NCBI RefSeq assembly: GCF_047501465.1
Contig: NZ_JAZDRL010000002.1
Location: forward strand, 1,231,428 to 1,295,427
DNA from: Pseudochelatococcus sp047501465
GTDB taxonomy: Bacteria; Pseudomonadota; Alphaproteobacteria; Rhizobiales; Beijerinckiaceae
Direction of reading: 5' to 3'
Length of the DNA: 64,000 nucleotides
Shown: positions 18,545 through 26,662 of the stretch, in pieces
Layout of the letters: each line of letters starts with the position of its first letter
Position numbering within the stretch: position 1 is the first letter of the stretch
Notes under the pieces: model-generated
What the model saw: only the letters and a program-made list of their open reading frames with translations
Told to the model about the DNA's origin: nothing
The model's database searches: none
Made by a program: the position numbers and the translations under genes

Positions 18545-18559
18545 GTTCTTTATGTGTTC
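18545..18559. promoter_or_regulatory. SOS box (LexA operator) upstream of lexA
   Basis: GTTC (18545-18548), seven bases TTTATGT, then GTTC (18556-18559). This is exactly the GTTC-N7-GTTC direct repeat bound by LexA in alphaproteobacteria. It lies 82 nt upstream of the lexA start, in the place expected for autorepression. The rest of the 290-nt spacer to parE (18464-18756) shows no gene. Confidence 0.85.
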
Positions 18560-18756
18560 CGCAAGCGTATCTTCAACAAAGACCCCTAAAAATTCACTTT
18601 TTGATAACTTTATTCACTGGTAATGATAAGGAGTGTATAATTCAGGGGATACTATAGCTTTGCGCTTTCGCGAAATCTGTATCACCCTGCATTATCAGTA
18701 ATATTTCCCTATTTGATGCTCGCGCATACTAACGAGAGGCGGTGGCTGCTTACTAT

Positions 18757-20925
18757 TTATATATCCAGGTCAGACGCAAAGGCAGCGTGTTCTTGAATAA
18801 ATGAGAAACGGGCCTCTGGCTTATTACCCATTAATCGTTCAACAGCATCGCTTGTTTCGGGCCGCATGTCATCATTGACCACAACGCGCAAGAGCATCCG
18901 CTTGCGTGGGTCCATGGTAGTTTCCTTCAATTGTGCCGGCATCATCTCACCGAGACCTTTGAAGCGACCAATCTCTGCTTTCTTTCCCTTGAAGACGGTC
19001 TTCATCAGTTCTTGCCGATGCGCATCATCGCGCGCATAGACAGTTTTTCCGCCATGGCTAAGGCGGTATAGCGGGGGCACAGCCAGATAAAGGTGCTTTT
19101 CATCGATCAAACGTGGTGTCTGGCGCCAGAAGAACGTGATCAGGAGCGATGCGATATGTGCACCATCGACGTCAGCATCGGTCATGATGATGACCTTATC
19201 ATAACGTAGATCCGCGCTTTTATAATTTGCGCCTGTGCCACAACCCAAAGCCAGCATCAGATCAGAGATTTGCTGATTTTGGGCTAGTTTATCGCGTCCG
19301 GCTGAGGCCACGTTGAGAATTTTTCCGCGCAAAGGCAGGATGGCTTGCGAGGCGCGATCGCGTGCCTGTTTGGCTGATCCACCTGCCGAATCTCCCTCAA
19401 CAAGAAAAAGCTCAGAACCTGCTGCGCCTGCTTTGGTGCAATCTGCAAGTTTGCCTGGCAGGCGCAAGCGTCGGGTTGCCGTCTTGCGTGCAACTTCCTT
19501 CTCCGCCCTTCGACGAAGACGCTCTTCAGCACGCTCTACTGTCCAATCAAGTAGTCGCGATGCTTGCTGCGGAGAGGCCGCGAGCCAGTGATCAAAAGCA
19601 TCGCGAACGGCGCTTTCAACAATCCGCGCAGCTTCTGTGGTCGCCAGACGATCTTTGGTTTGTCCCTGGAACTCTGGCTCGCGGATAAATACCGACAGCA
19701 TAGCCGCACATGACACCATAATGTCATCCGCCGTGAGCTGTGCTGCACGCTTGCTCTGGTTCACGCGCTCAGCATGATCGCGCAGTCCACGCAATAAAGC
19801 TGTACGCAGGCCTTGTTCATGCGTGCCACCTTCAGGAGTTGGGATTGTGTTACAATAAGACGCTACATGACCATCTTCTTGCACATACCAGGCAATGGCC
19901 CACTCTAGTGATCCATGCCCACCTGACTTGGTGCCGTTCGTCGATTTATCAATACGCCCTGAAAAGACGGTATCAACAACCAGTTCGCGTCCCTCAATTT
20001 CCTGCGTCAGATAATCCTTCAAGCCACCAGGAAAACGGAATGTAGCTTCAGTGGGCACTTTACTTGCGGCAGTCAACAGTTCTGGCGCACAACGCCAGCG
20101 GATTTCGATGCCACCGAACAAAAACGCTTTGGAGCGCGCCATGCGGAAAAGACGACCGGGATCAAATCGTGCATCAACGCCAAAAATCTGAGCATCAGGT
20201 TTGAAGCGTACCTTTGTGCCTCGCCGGTTCTGGATGCGTCCTAGCGTTTCAAGTGGTCCTAATGGCAGGCCACGGGAAAACACCTGGCGATATAGAATCT
20301 GTCCGCGGGCAACCTCAACTTCCAGCCTTTCAGACAGTGCATTTACCACCGAAACGCCGACGCCATGCAAGCCGCCCGAAGTCTCATATACCTTGGAGTC
20401 GAATTTACCGCCCGCATGAAGCGTCGTTAGAATAACTTCAAGCGCTGATTTATCGGGAAACTTGGGATGAGGATCAATCGGAATACCGCGGCCGTTATCA
20501 GTCACGCTCAAGAAACCATCCGCCTCAAGCTCGACCTCGATAAAGCCGGCATGACCTGCGACAGCTTCATCCATGGCATTGTCGATGACTTCGGCGAAAA
20601 GATGATGCAAGGCCTTTTCATCCGTGCCGCCAATATACATGCCCGGACGGCGCCGCACCGGCTCAAGCCCCTCCAACACCTCGATAGAGGACGCGTCATA
20701 AGCGACTTCACCAGTTGCGGGAGAAGCGCTAGACAACGGTGTGCTCGCGCGTGAGGGACGCGTTGTTTCTGCCTTAGAGGGCGCGCTTTTCCTGATGAGT
20801 GGCGCTGGAGCGCCTGCTCTGTCATCGCCATCATCAGAGGAGCTGTCTGCAATGCTTGCGGGAATGCTCACAGCTGTGCCTGCGCTGTCTACGGCCGAGC
20901 CGAAAAGATCGCTGTCATCTATCAT
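18757..20925 (-). CDS. parE: DNA topoisomerase IV subunit B
   Basis: 722 aa type IIA topoisomerase ATPase subunit that decatenates daughter chromosomes with ParC. The GHKL ATPase motifs are EVIDNAMDEAVAG, DNGRGIPID and GGLHGVGVSVVNALS. The transducer follows, then TOPRIM motifs LVEGDSAGGSAKQARDR and DADVDGAHI. ParE rather than GyrB is indicated by RRRPGMYIGGTDEKALHHL and the length. The first ~75 residues are a Ser/Ala/Asp-rich, probably disordered extension before VLEGLEPVRRRPG. parC is not in the window. Confidence 0.93.
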   Translation of the reverse strand: MIDDSDLFGSAVDSAGTAVSIPASIADSSSDDGDDRAGAPAPLIRKSAPSKAETTRPSRASTPLSSASPATGEVAYDASSIEVLEGLEPVRRRPGMYIGGTDEKALHHLFAEVIDNAMDEAVAGHAGFIEVELEADGFLSVTDNGRGIPIDPHPKFPDKSALEVILTTLHAGGKFDSKVYETSGGLHGVGVSVVNALSERLEVEVARGQILYRQVFSRGLPLGPLETLGRIQNRRGTKVRFKPDAQIFGVDARFDPGRLFRMARSKAFLFGGIEIRWRCAPELLTAASKVPTEATFRFPGGLKDYLTQEIEGRELVVDTVFSGRIDKSTNGTKSGGHGSLEWAIAWYVQEDGHVASYCNTIPTPEGGTHEQGLRTALLRGLRDHAERVNQSKRAAQLTADDIMVSCAAMLSVFIREPEFQGQTKDRLATTEAARIVESAVRDAFDHWLAASPQQASRLLDWTVERAEERLRRRAEKEVARKTATRRLRLPGKLADCTKAGAAGSELFLVEGDSAGGSAKQARDRASQAILPLRGKILNVASAGRDKLAQNQQISDLMLALGCGTGANYKSADLRYDKVIIMTDADVDGAHIASLLITFFWRQTPRLIDEKHLYLAVPPLYRLSHGGKTVYARDDAHRQELMKTVFKGKKAEIGRFKGLGEMMPAQLKETTMDPRKRMLLRVVVNDDMRPETSDAVERLMGNKPEARFSFIQEHAAFASDLDI

Positions 20926-21430
20926 CGTGCTCGCCCAATTTCATCACAATCAACGTCATGCCCATTCATATGCTCAAAGATCAGACGCTGCTATTTGCAC
21001 CATAGAGGCGCTCTTGTCGATAAGCGCCAACACAAGGTTCGCAAGTTCTGCGTGTTCCGTATGAAAGGATACGCAAAGCTCTCTAACCAACCGTTTCGGC
21101 ATCCATGAACAATAGCTGCTCACCTACCTTCGAAAAATGCCTCGGTGAATCACCTCAAATACACCGTGAACGGATAGGAAACATGCAGTTGTGAGCGCAT
21201 ATGTCAAGATGAAGATGAATTTTGACGGCATTTGCTTTGCCGCAACATGTTTTTGGGTATGCGCAGATATGGTTGCTGTGAGTGTATTTACAATCACTTC
21301 GGCACCTCTCTTTGGTGCGATGGTGGTTATGTGATAGCAGTGAATGCTGAATGTTGTGTGTCGTTCACCGGCCTTAATCTGCGCCTTATCGCGGGTTTCA
21401 GCTTTGCGCGACTAATATGCTGGAGTGCAG
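20926..21430. other. Divergent promoter region between parE and the rhomboid gene
   Basis: About 500 nt without a supported gene. It should contain the parE promoter (minus) and the rhomboid promoter (plus). A weak hairpin (GGCGCT 21007-21012 with AGCGCC 21023-21028) lies in the probable parE leader. Three GTTC words at 21037, 21045 and 21054 do not have the spacing of an SOS box. Confidence 0.4.
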
Positions 21431-22297
21431 GTGCCTGTGTCTGACCATCCCCCATGCGATCCGCGCTATAAAGGTGTCGAATCATCGCACACACATAATC
21501 CTTCACCTCATGGTTATCCATTGCCGCATAAAGAACCGCCCATTAACGCACCTGTAGTGATCGTTGCGATTATTCTCATACTTGCTGTAGTGCATGGAAT
21601 ACGGGCTTTCTTGCCTTTCAGTGATGATCTTGATCTTCTGCTTAAGCTTGCATTCATACCCGCGCGGCTCACCGTCTTCATTGACCCGGCTAAGGCACCG
21701 GCAATTTTTGAGGCAGCTTTCGTTGTTGGTGGTGAGCATTTGGCGCTTGCGCGCTTCGTTCTGGCAGAAAGAAGCCCCCCATGGGGAGTGCTGACCTATG
21801 CTTTCCTGCATGGCTCATGGATGCACCTTGTATTTAACTCCCTATGGCTATTGGCTTTCGGCGCACCTGTTGCACGACGGTTTGGGGCGTGGCGGTTTCT
21901 GGCGCTCTTTTTGATTTGCAGTGTCGCTGGTGCGCTATTCTTTTGGATAATGCGCCCGGTTGATGTTGTGCCAATGGTGGGGGCATCTGGCGCTATATCG
22001 GGTGTTATGGCAGCAGCCATACGCTTCATCTTTTCCGAAAACGGGCCGGGGGTTTTTGGTCGGGAAAAAGAGAGAGGTCTCTATTCACCCGCACGCCCCC
22101 TTATTGAGGTGATCGCGAACAAACAGGCTTTAGGCTTTATCATCGCCTGGTTCGCCATTAATCTGATAACAGGATTTGCCTCGGGCGTTATTGGTATGGA
22201 AGGCACCATTGCATGGGAAGCCCATATAGGCGGCTTTTTGGCGGGGCTTATTCTGTTTGTACCACTCGACCCCGTGCCACGCTCTCATAAAGGGTAA
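21431..22297 (+). CDS. Rhomboid family intramembrane serine protease
   Basis: About 288 aa with six or seven membrane helices. The catalytic dyad is visible: Ser186 in MVGASGAISGVMAAA and His265 in WEAHIGGFLAG. The family segment LHGSWMHLVFNSLWLLAFG (helix with the HxxxN motif) precedes them. It would cleave membrane-anchored substrates within the bilayer. A 45-residue polar N-terminal tail precedes the first helix. The start is inferred: GTG at 21431 has GGAG 5 nt before it; GTG at 21425 is an alternative. The substrate is unknown. Confidence 0.9.
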   Translation: MPVSDHPPCDPRYKGVESSHTHNPSPHGYPLPHKEPPINAPVVIVAIILILAVVHGIRAFLPFSDDLDLLLKLAFIPARLTVFIDPAKAPAIFEAAFVVGGEHLALARFVLAERSPPWGVLTYAFLHGSWMHLVFNSLWLLAFGAPVARRFGAWRFLALFLICSVAGALFFWIMRPVDVVPMVGASGAISGVMAAAIRFIFSENGPGVFGREKERGLYSPARPLIEVIANKQALGFIIAWFAINLITGFASGVIGMEGTIAWEAHIGGFLAGLILFVPLDPVPRSHKG

Positions 22298-22478
22298 GCA
22301 CGTATCTAGCTTGCCATATGTGAAAGTAGGAGGCACACTCCCTTATGAAAGGCCCGCAGATAAGATGAGGCCATGAAGTTGCGTGACTCTATATGCACGC
22401 CAGGGGTCGAGACTGCGACTAATTTGATCAGTGTGATCCATAAGCAGATGACCCATCAACACCTAAGGGGAGGTCATT

Positions 22479-22913
22479 ATGGTTACGGTTGCTTCTATTC
22501 TTGCCATCAAGGGGAATGCGGTTTTAACAATTGCTCCGCATCGTACAATGCGCGAAGCCGTTGAAATGCTGGCTGAGCGTGGCGTGGGCGCGCTTGTTGT
22601 TACCGGCGTTGATGGGGCGGTGCTGGGCATTTTGTCAGAGCGCGATGCAGTGCGGGTATTGGCCAGTGAGGGTGCGCGAATGCTCGATAGTACAGTTGCA
22701 CGTATCATGACATCCCGGGTTAAAACCTGTACGCCTTTTGATACGGCTGATGATGTTATGGAAATGATGACAGCAGGTCGTTTTCGCCATGTGCCGGTTA
22801 TGGAAGGGGGAAAGCTCTCTGGAATCGTCTCGATAGGGGATGTTGTAAAACATCGCTTGGCAGCATTTGAGAGCGAGCATCAGGCTATGCGTGAGTATAT
22901 CGCGACAGCGTGA
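22479..22913 (+). CDS. CBS-domain pair protein
   Basis: 144 aa made almost entirely of two CBS repeats: about 8-65 (LTIAPHRTMREAVEMLAERGVGALVV...GILSERDAVRVLA) and about 75-132 (IMTSRVKTCTPFDTADDVMEMMTAGRFRHVPVM...GIVSIGDVVKHRL). Stand-alone CBS pairs bind adenine nucleotides (AMP, ATP, NADH, SAM) and usually act as energy-state sensors; the partner is unknown. The RBS is excellent (AAGGGGAGG). It converges on the patatin gene with only 15 nt between stops and no clear terminator. Confidence 0.92.
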   Translation: MVTVASILAIKGNAVLTIAPHRTMREAVEMLAERGVGALVVTGVDGAVLGILSERDAVRVLASEGARMLDSTVARIMTSRVKTCTPFDTADDVMEMMTAGRFRHVPVMEGGKLSGIVSIGDVVKHRLAAFESEHQAMREYIATA

Positions 22914-22928
22914 TGAGCACTCGGCACG

Positions 22929-24035
22929 TCACCCAGCTTGATGAGTGCTATTCAGTTGGTTTTGAAAATACTCGATCAGGTCCGGGAGGGCACGTTCTGC
23001 CGCTTTTTCACCTAAATCAATGATTTCGCCAGCGCGATCGAAATCAAAGAGACCAATGCGTGCAAGACGGGGGGAAACTGTAATATCAGGAGGATCGCCC
23101 GCCAAACGTGAGCGCGCGATTCTATCTTGCGTTATATTGAAGGCATCCATCAACACAGTAGCAAGGCCAGGGCCGCGTGCCTGCTGCTTGCCGCGAGCTG
23201 AAGGAGCGCCACTCTGGAATGGGGCGAAAAAACGACGACGCATTTTTTCCGAAGGATGGTTTACATGCGTGATGGTATCTTCGCCCTCGTCCGGATCTAT
23301 CGAGGGGGCAATGGTTGTACGGGCGCGTGGATCGCCATTCAGATTGACCGCCACGACGGTTTCCGCCCCTAATACCCGTGCAGTTGTTACCGGGATCGGA
23401 TTCACAAGCGCGCCATCCATCAGCCAACGGCCACGCACACGCACTGCATCGAATACACCAGGCAGTGCATAAGAGGCGCGCAGTGCTTCTATTAACGGAC
23501 CGCGTGTCAGCCAAATTTCGTGGCCAGAACCAAGCTCTGTAGCCACAGCTGCAAAGCGGATAGGTAGTTCTTCGATTTTCAACATGCCCAAATGTTTTTC
23601 CAGCAATTTCTGGAGGCGATCACCTCCAAGAAGGCCGGAGCCATTCAGATGGAAATCCATCAAACTTACAATACGCCGCTTCGTGAGTGAGCGGGCAAAC
23701 TCTTCCAGCTCTTCAAGCTTTCCGGCCGCATAACATCCACCAACAACGGCACCAATGGAGGTGCCCCCGATTACGGTGGGTCGCAGGCCCTCACGCAATA
23801 AGAGCTTTAAAACACCGATATGAGCCCAACCACGCGCAGCACCTCCACCGAGTGCCAGGCCAAATCGTGGTACTTCCGTGAATTTTGCGGCAGATCCACC
23901 GGAAGCAGAGTGATCAATGGCGATACGCGTGTCCACAACATTGGCGGGTATCTCGTTGACGGCCTCCTGAGATTTGTCAGACTGAGGCTTTGCCATGTTG
24001 GCGCTTCCCCCGAAACGAAAGAAATCTCCCAACAT
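22929..24035 (-). CDS. Patatin-like phospholipase family protein
   Basis: 368 aa. The patatin Ser-Asp dyad is visible: oxyanion loop GGGAARGWAHIG at about 63-74, nucleophile Ser93 in GGTSIGA, and Asp207 in WLMDGALVNP. The family hydrolyses membrane phospholipids (RssA/NTE-like branch). An N-terminal polar stretch of 50 residues precedes the domain and there is no signal peptide, so a cytoplasmic or inner-membrane-associated location is likely. A second start at 23996 has the better RBS (GGGGGAA, 8 nt) and would shorten the protein by 13 residues. Whether it acts in membrane turnover or on a host is not readable. Confidence 0.9.
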   Translation of the reverse strand: MLGDFFRFGGSANMAKPQSDKSQEAVNEIPANVVDTRIAIDHSASGGSAAKFTEVPRFGLALGGGAARGWAHIGVLKLLLREGLRPTVIGGTSIGAVVGGCYAAGKLEELEEFARSLTKRRIVSLMDFHLNGSGLLGGDRLQKLLEKHLGMLKIEELPIRFAAVATELGSGHEIWLTRGPLIEALRASYALPGVFDAVRVRGRWLMDGALVNPIPVTTARVLGAETVVAVNLNGDPRARTTIAPSIDPDEGEDTITHVNHPSEKMRRRFFAPFQSGAPSARGKQQARGPGLATVLMDAFNITQDRIARSRLAGDPPDITVSPRLARIGLFDFDRAGEIIDLGEKAAERALPDLIEYFQNQLNSTHQAG

Positions 24036-24097
24036 GTTAGTTTACTCCACAACAATACCGATGATCTCTAGAATCGGTTCATATTCACGCCATATCG

Positions 24098-24115
24098 ATA
24101 ACGATTTTTCGTTAT
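24098..24115. repeat. Perfect 7-bp inverted repeat upstream of the patatin gene
   Basis: ATAACGA (24098-24104), spacer TTTT, TCGTTAT (24109-24115). It lies 63 nt upstream of the patatin gene start, where it could be an operator or an RNA hairpin in the leader. No regulator can be assigned. Confidence 0.4.
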
Positions 24116-24399
24116 GCATATATGTATAAAAGTCCATTACCTTTAATTTTTCGAAAATCAGTGTTTTCGTTTTCCCCTGACTTAATAATCCTCTTATCCT
24201 GAAGCATCAAATCTGATGGTCATGCTTTTAGCCTAAGATTCAATGCCTGCTGGTGCATCCTTGCCGATCGGTCCATAAATTTGCAAGCATTGAGACTATT
24301 ATGCCGCCGTTACGCTTGTGTGAAACTGCTTATAACAGCGAACTTAATCAACATACCGCCTTGTATGTTAACCAATAGCCAAAGGTCATTTGATAAAGA

Positions 24400-24443
24400 T
24401 GAGGTGTTATTGGCACCTCAAGGATAAATGAGCCGAGGTGCCA
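24400..24443 (+). promoter_or_regulatory. Candidate switch of two mutually exclusive hairpins upstream of tamA
   Basis: One segment, TGGCACCTCA (24411-24420), can pair with either side. Upstream, TGAGGTG (24400-24406) pairs with CACCTCA (24414-24420), 7 bp. Downstream, GAGGTGCCA (24435-24443) pairs with TGGCACCTC (24411-24419), 9 bp. The two cannot form together. The element is about 180 nt before the tamA start, in an otherwise gene-free stretch from 24036 to 24619. Confidence 0.35.
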
Positions 24444-24619
24444 TCTGCAAGAAAGTGAGGGTATTTTCTTGGGCAAGGTGGTTTCTGCCACGCCAGAAAA
24501 TGCTACTAAGACAGGTATGCATAAGAGGCTCTGACTGCGTGATTGAAAAACAACCCTTGCTGCAAGCCGATTTAATCCGTGAGGCCGTTGTTCATCATGC
24601 GGTCAAGCGAAGGCCGACT

Positions 24620-26662
24620 ATGAGTCATACACGCGCCTTCAGGGTCTGGCTATTGGCTGGCGTTGCGTTAAATATCCTTGTTTCCGTTGTTATCCTGGGA
24701 GCGGGACAGGCCGATGCGCAGATTCTGTCATCCGAGAATGAAGATGTGCAGCAGACAGGGCAATCTCGCCGGTCATTCTTCGGGCGTCTCTATGATCGCC
24801 TGATTGGGCGCGAACCTGAGTCCGAAGAGGCTGATCTCATTCCGGTGCCTGATGGGGTGGCTTATAATGTTACCTTTGTTATTCCAGACGATAGTCCAGC
24901 CGAAAAGCTTGAAGAAGTTTCAGATCTGGCTCGCCTCAAGAAGCAGTTGCCATCTGGTGCAATGGGTTTAATCGCGCGGGCGAACGCTGATAAGGGCCGT
25001 CTGATTTCAGCGCTTGAAGCTTTAGGGTTCTATAATGGAGCCATAGATATAACGATTGCTGGCATAGCCCTCGACAATCCTGCGGTGGCATCTCGCATTG
25101 AATCTGCGCGTCGTTCCGGGCCTGTGCCGGTAAAGGTTACAGTTATCCCCGGCGAACAATATGTCTTTGGCAAGTTCGCGCTTATAAATGCTGTGACACG
25201 CCAACCGTTGCCATCTCCGGATTGGAGTAAGCTTGGCGTCAAGGCTGGAGATCCGGCTTTAAGCGCTTCTGTACTCAGCGCTGAATCGGCGCTTGTTGGT
25301 TTTTTCCGCCAGCAGGGTTATGCCAAGGCACGTGTGCCGGGCCGTCAGGCTACGGTCGATCATTCACGTCATGTTATGGATGTCGTATTCCAGGTTGACG
25401 TGGGACCTCTCACAAAATTTGGGCCGGTAACAGTTTCGGGCACAGATAGGCTGGATCCGGATTTCATTACGGCGAGAGTGCCCTTCAAGGAAGGTGAGAT
25501 ATTTTCGCCAGAAGCTGTTGCCCGGCTGCGGCGGGAGCTGAGTAACTATGATGTATTCGATTCTGTACGCATCATTGAGGCAGACCACCTGACAGCCAAC
25601 GACGAGTTACCAATTGAGGTGCGTGTTGGTGAGCGTCTGCCACGTTTTGTAGGCTTTGGCGCGAAATATTCGACGACTGAAGGCCCTGCTGCCAATGTCT
25701 ACTGGGGACATCGCAATCTATTCGGTGGCGCTGAGCGATTGCGGCTTGAAGCGCAGGTATCGGGTGCAAATGTCGATACCATTAATGGTCGAACGCGTGC
25801 CCGGATCATGGATAAGCTGGGCTATCGCATAGGTGCCAGCTTTCTTAAACCCGGTATCTTTACCGTCAAGGACGATCTCGTTGTTGAGGCTGCCGGCCTG
25901 AAAGAAATTACTAAAACCTATACGCGACAGGGTTTTATTGGCTCTCTCGGCATCAAGCGCACATTCTCTGATGAGTTGACGGGGCAGATTGGCATTGATG
26001 TTGAGCGCGCCAAATACACTGCTCCTACCAATATGTACTATGACCATAGCGGCTGGTACACGCTGGTGGGCGTGCCAGTGCAGATGAGCTATGATAATAC
26101 CGGCGATAAACTTAATCCAACCAAGGGCATAAAGCTTTCGGGTAAAGTAACACCTTATCCGTCGTTTCTTGGCTCGACTGTCGATATGACCAAGCTCGAC
26201 GCCACAGCTTCAGGTTACCTGCCTCTGGATGATGACGCACGCTATGTGCTCGCTGGACGTGTGCGTTTTGGCTCCATCGTTGGCCCTGCACTTGGCGATG
26301 TACCGCCACCGCATCGTTTCTTTGCTGGTGGTGGTGGCTCTGTGCGTGGTTATGATTATCAAAGCCTCGGCCCAACCAATGCAGCCGGTGTTGTGATTGG
26401 TGGACGTAGTTTGTTCGAAGGTTCTGCTGAAGTGCGGACGAAGATTACCGATACAATCGGTATTGTCGCTTTTGCAGACGCGGGTATGGCATTTAGGTCT
26501 TCCGCCCCCAGCTTTGATGAAACGTTGCGCTATTCAGCCGGCCTTGGCCTGCGCTACTACACAAGCATTGGTCCTATTCGCCTTGACGTCGCGCGCGGCC
26601 TCAATCGCGAACAGGGCGATCCACCTTACGGGCTTTACATCAGCTTGGGACAATCGTTTTGA
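24620..26662 (+). CDS. tamA: Translocation and assembly module protein TamA (Omp85 family)
   Basis: About 680 aa outer-membrane Omp85 protein. A signal peptide covers about 1-34 (RVWLLAGVALNILVSVVIL...GQADAQ). POTRA-like domains follow, including KFGPVTVSGTDRLDPDFI, and then a 16-strand barrel with the Omp85 signature FFAGGGGSVRGYDYQSLGP and a final ...PYGLYISLGQSF ending in Phe. With TamB it forms an envelope-spanning complex used for outer-membrane protein assembly and lipid transport. I chose ATG 24620 because it starts the signal peptide; the frame is open to 24428 but that part lacks export features. It overlaps tamB by 4 nt. Confidence 0.93.
   Translation: MSHTRAFRVWLLAGVALNILVSVVILGAGQADAQILSSENEDVQQTGQSRRSFFGRLYDRLIGREPESEEADLIPVPDGVAYNVTFVIPDDSPAEKLEEVSDLARLKKQLPSGAMGLIARANADKGRLISALEALGFYNGAIDITIAGIALDNPAVASRIESARRSGPVPVKVTVIPGEQYVFGKFALINAVTRQPLPSPDWSKLGVKAGDPALSASVLSAESALVGFFRQQGYAKARVPGRQATVDHSRHVMDVVFQVDVGPLTKFGPVTVSGTDRLDPDFITARVPFKEGEIFSPEAVARLRRELSNYDVFDSVRIIEADHLTANDELPIEVRVGERLPRFVGFGAKYSTTEGPAANVYWGHRNLFGGAERLRLEAQVSGANVDTINGRTRARIMDKLGYRIGASFLKPGIFTVKDDLVVEAAGLKEITKTYTRQGFIGSLGIKRTFSDELTGQIGIDVERAKYTAPTNMYYDHSGWYTLVGVPVQMSYDNTGDKLNPTKGIKLSGKVTPYPSFLGSTVDMTKLDATASGYLPLDDDARYVLAGRVRFGSIVGPALGDVPPPHRFFAGGGGSVRGYDYQSLGPTNAAGVVIGGRSLFEGSAEVRTKITDTIGIVAFADAGMAFRSSAPSFDETLRYSAGLGLRYYTSIGPIRLDVARGLNREQGDPPYGLYISLGQSF

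Noticed and set aside
21037..21057. Three GTTC words upstream of parE looked like an SOS box.
   Set aside because: Their spacings are 4 and 5 (13 for the outer pair), not the 7 bases of the LexA operator.
21232..21444. 70-codon plus-strand frame ahead of the rhomboid gene.
   Set aside because: Cys-rich without a recognisable pattern, no RBS and overlaps the rhomboid start.
24428..24619. N-terminal 64-residue extension of TamA by the open frame.
   Set aside because: It would put a non-hydrophobic stretch ahead of a clear signal peptide that begins at ATG 24620, and overlaps the candidate leader hairpin.
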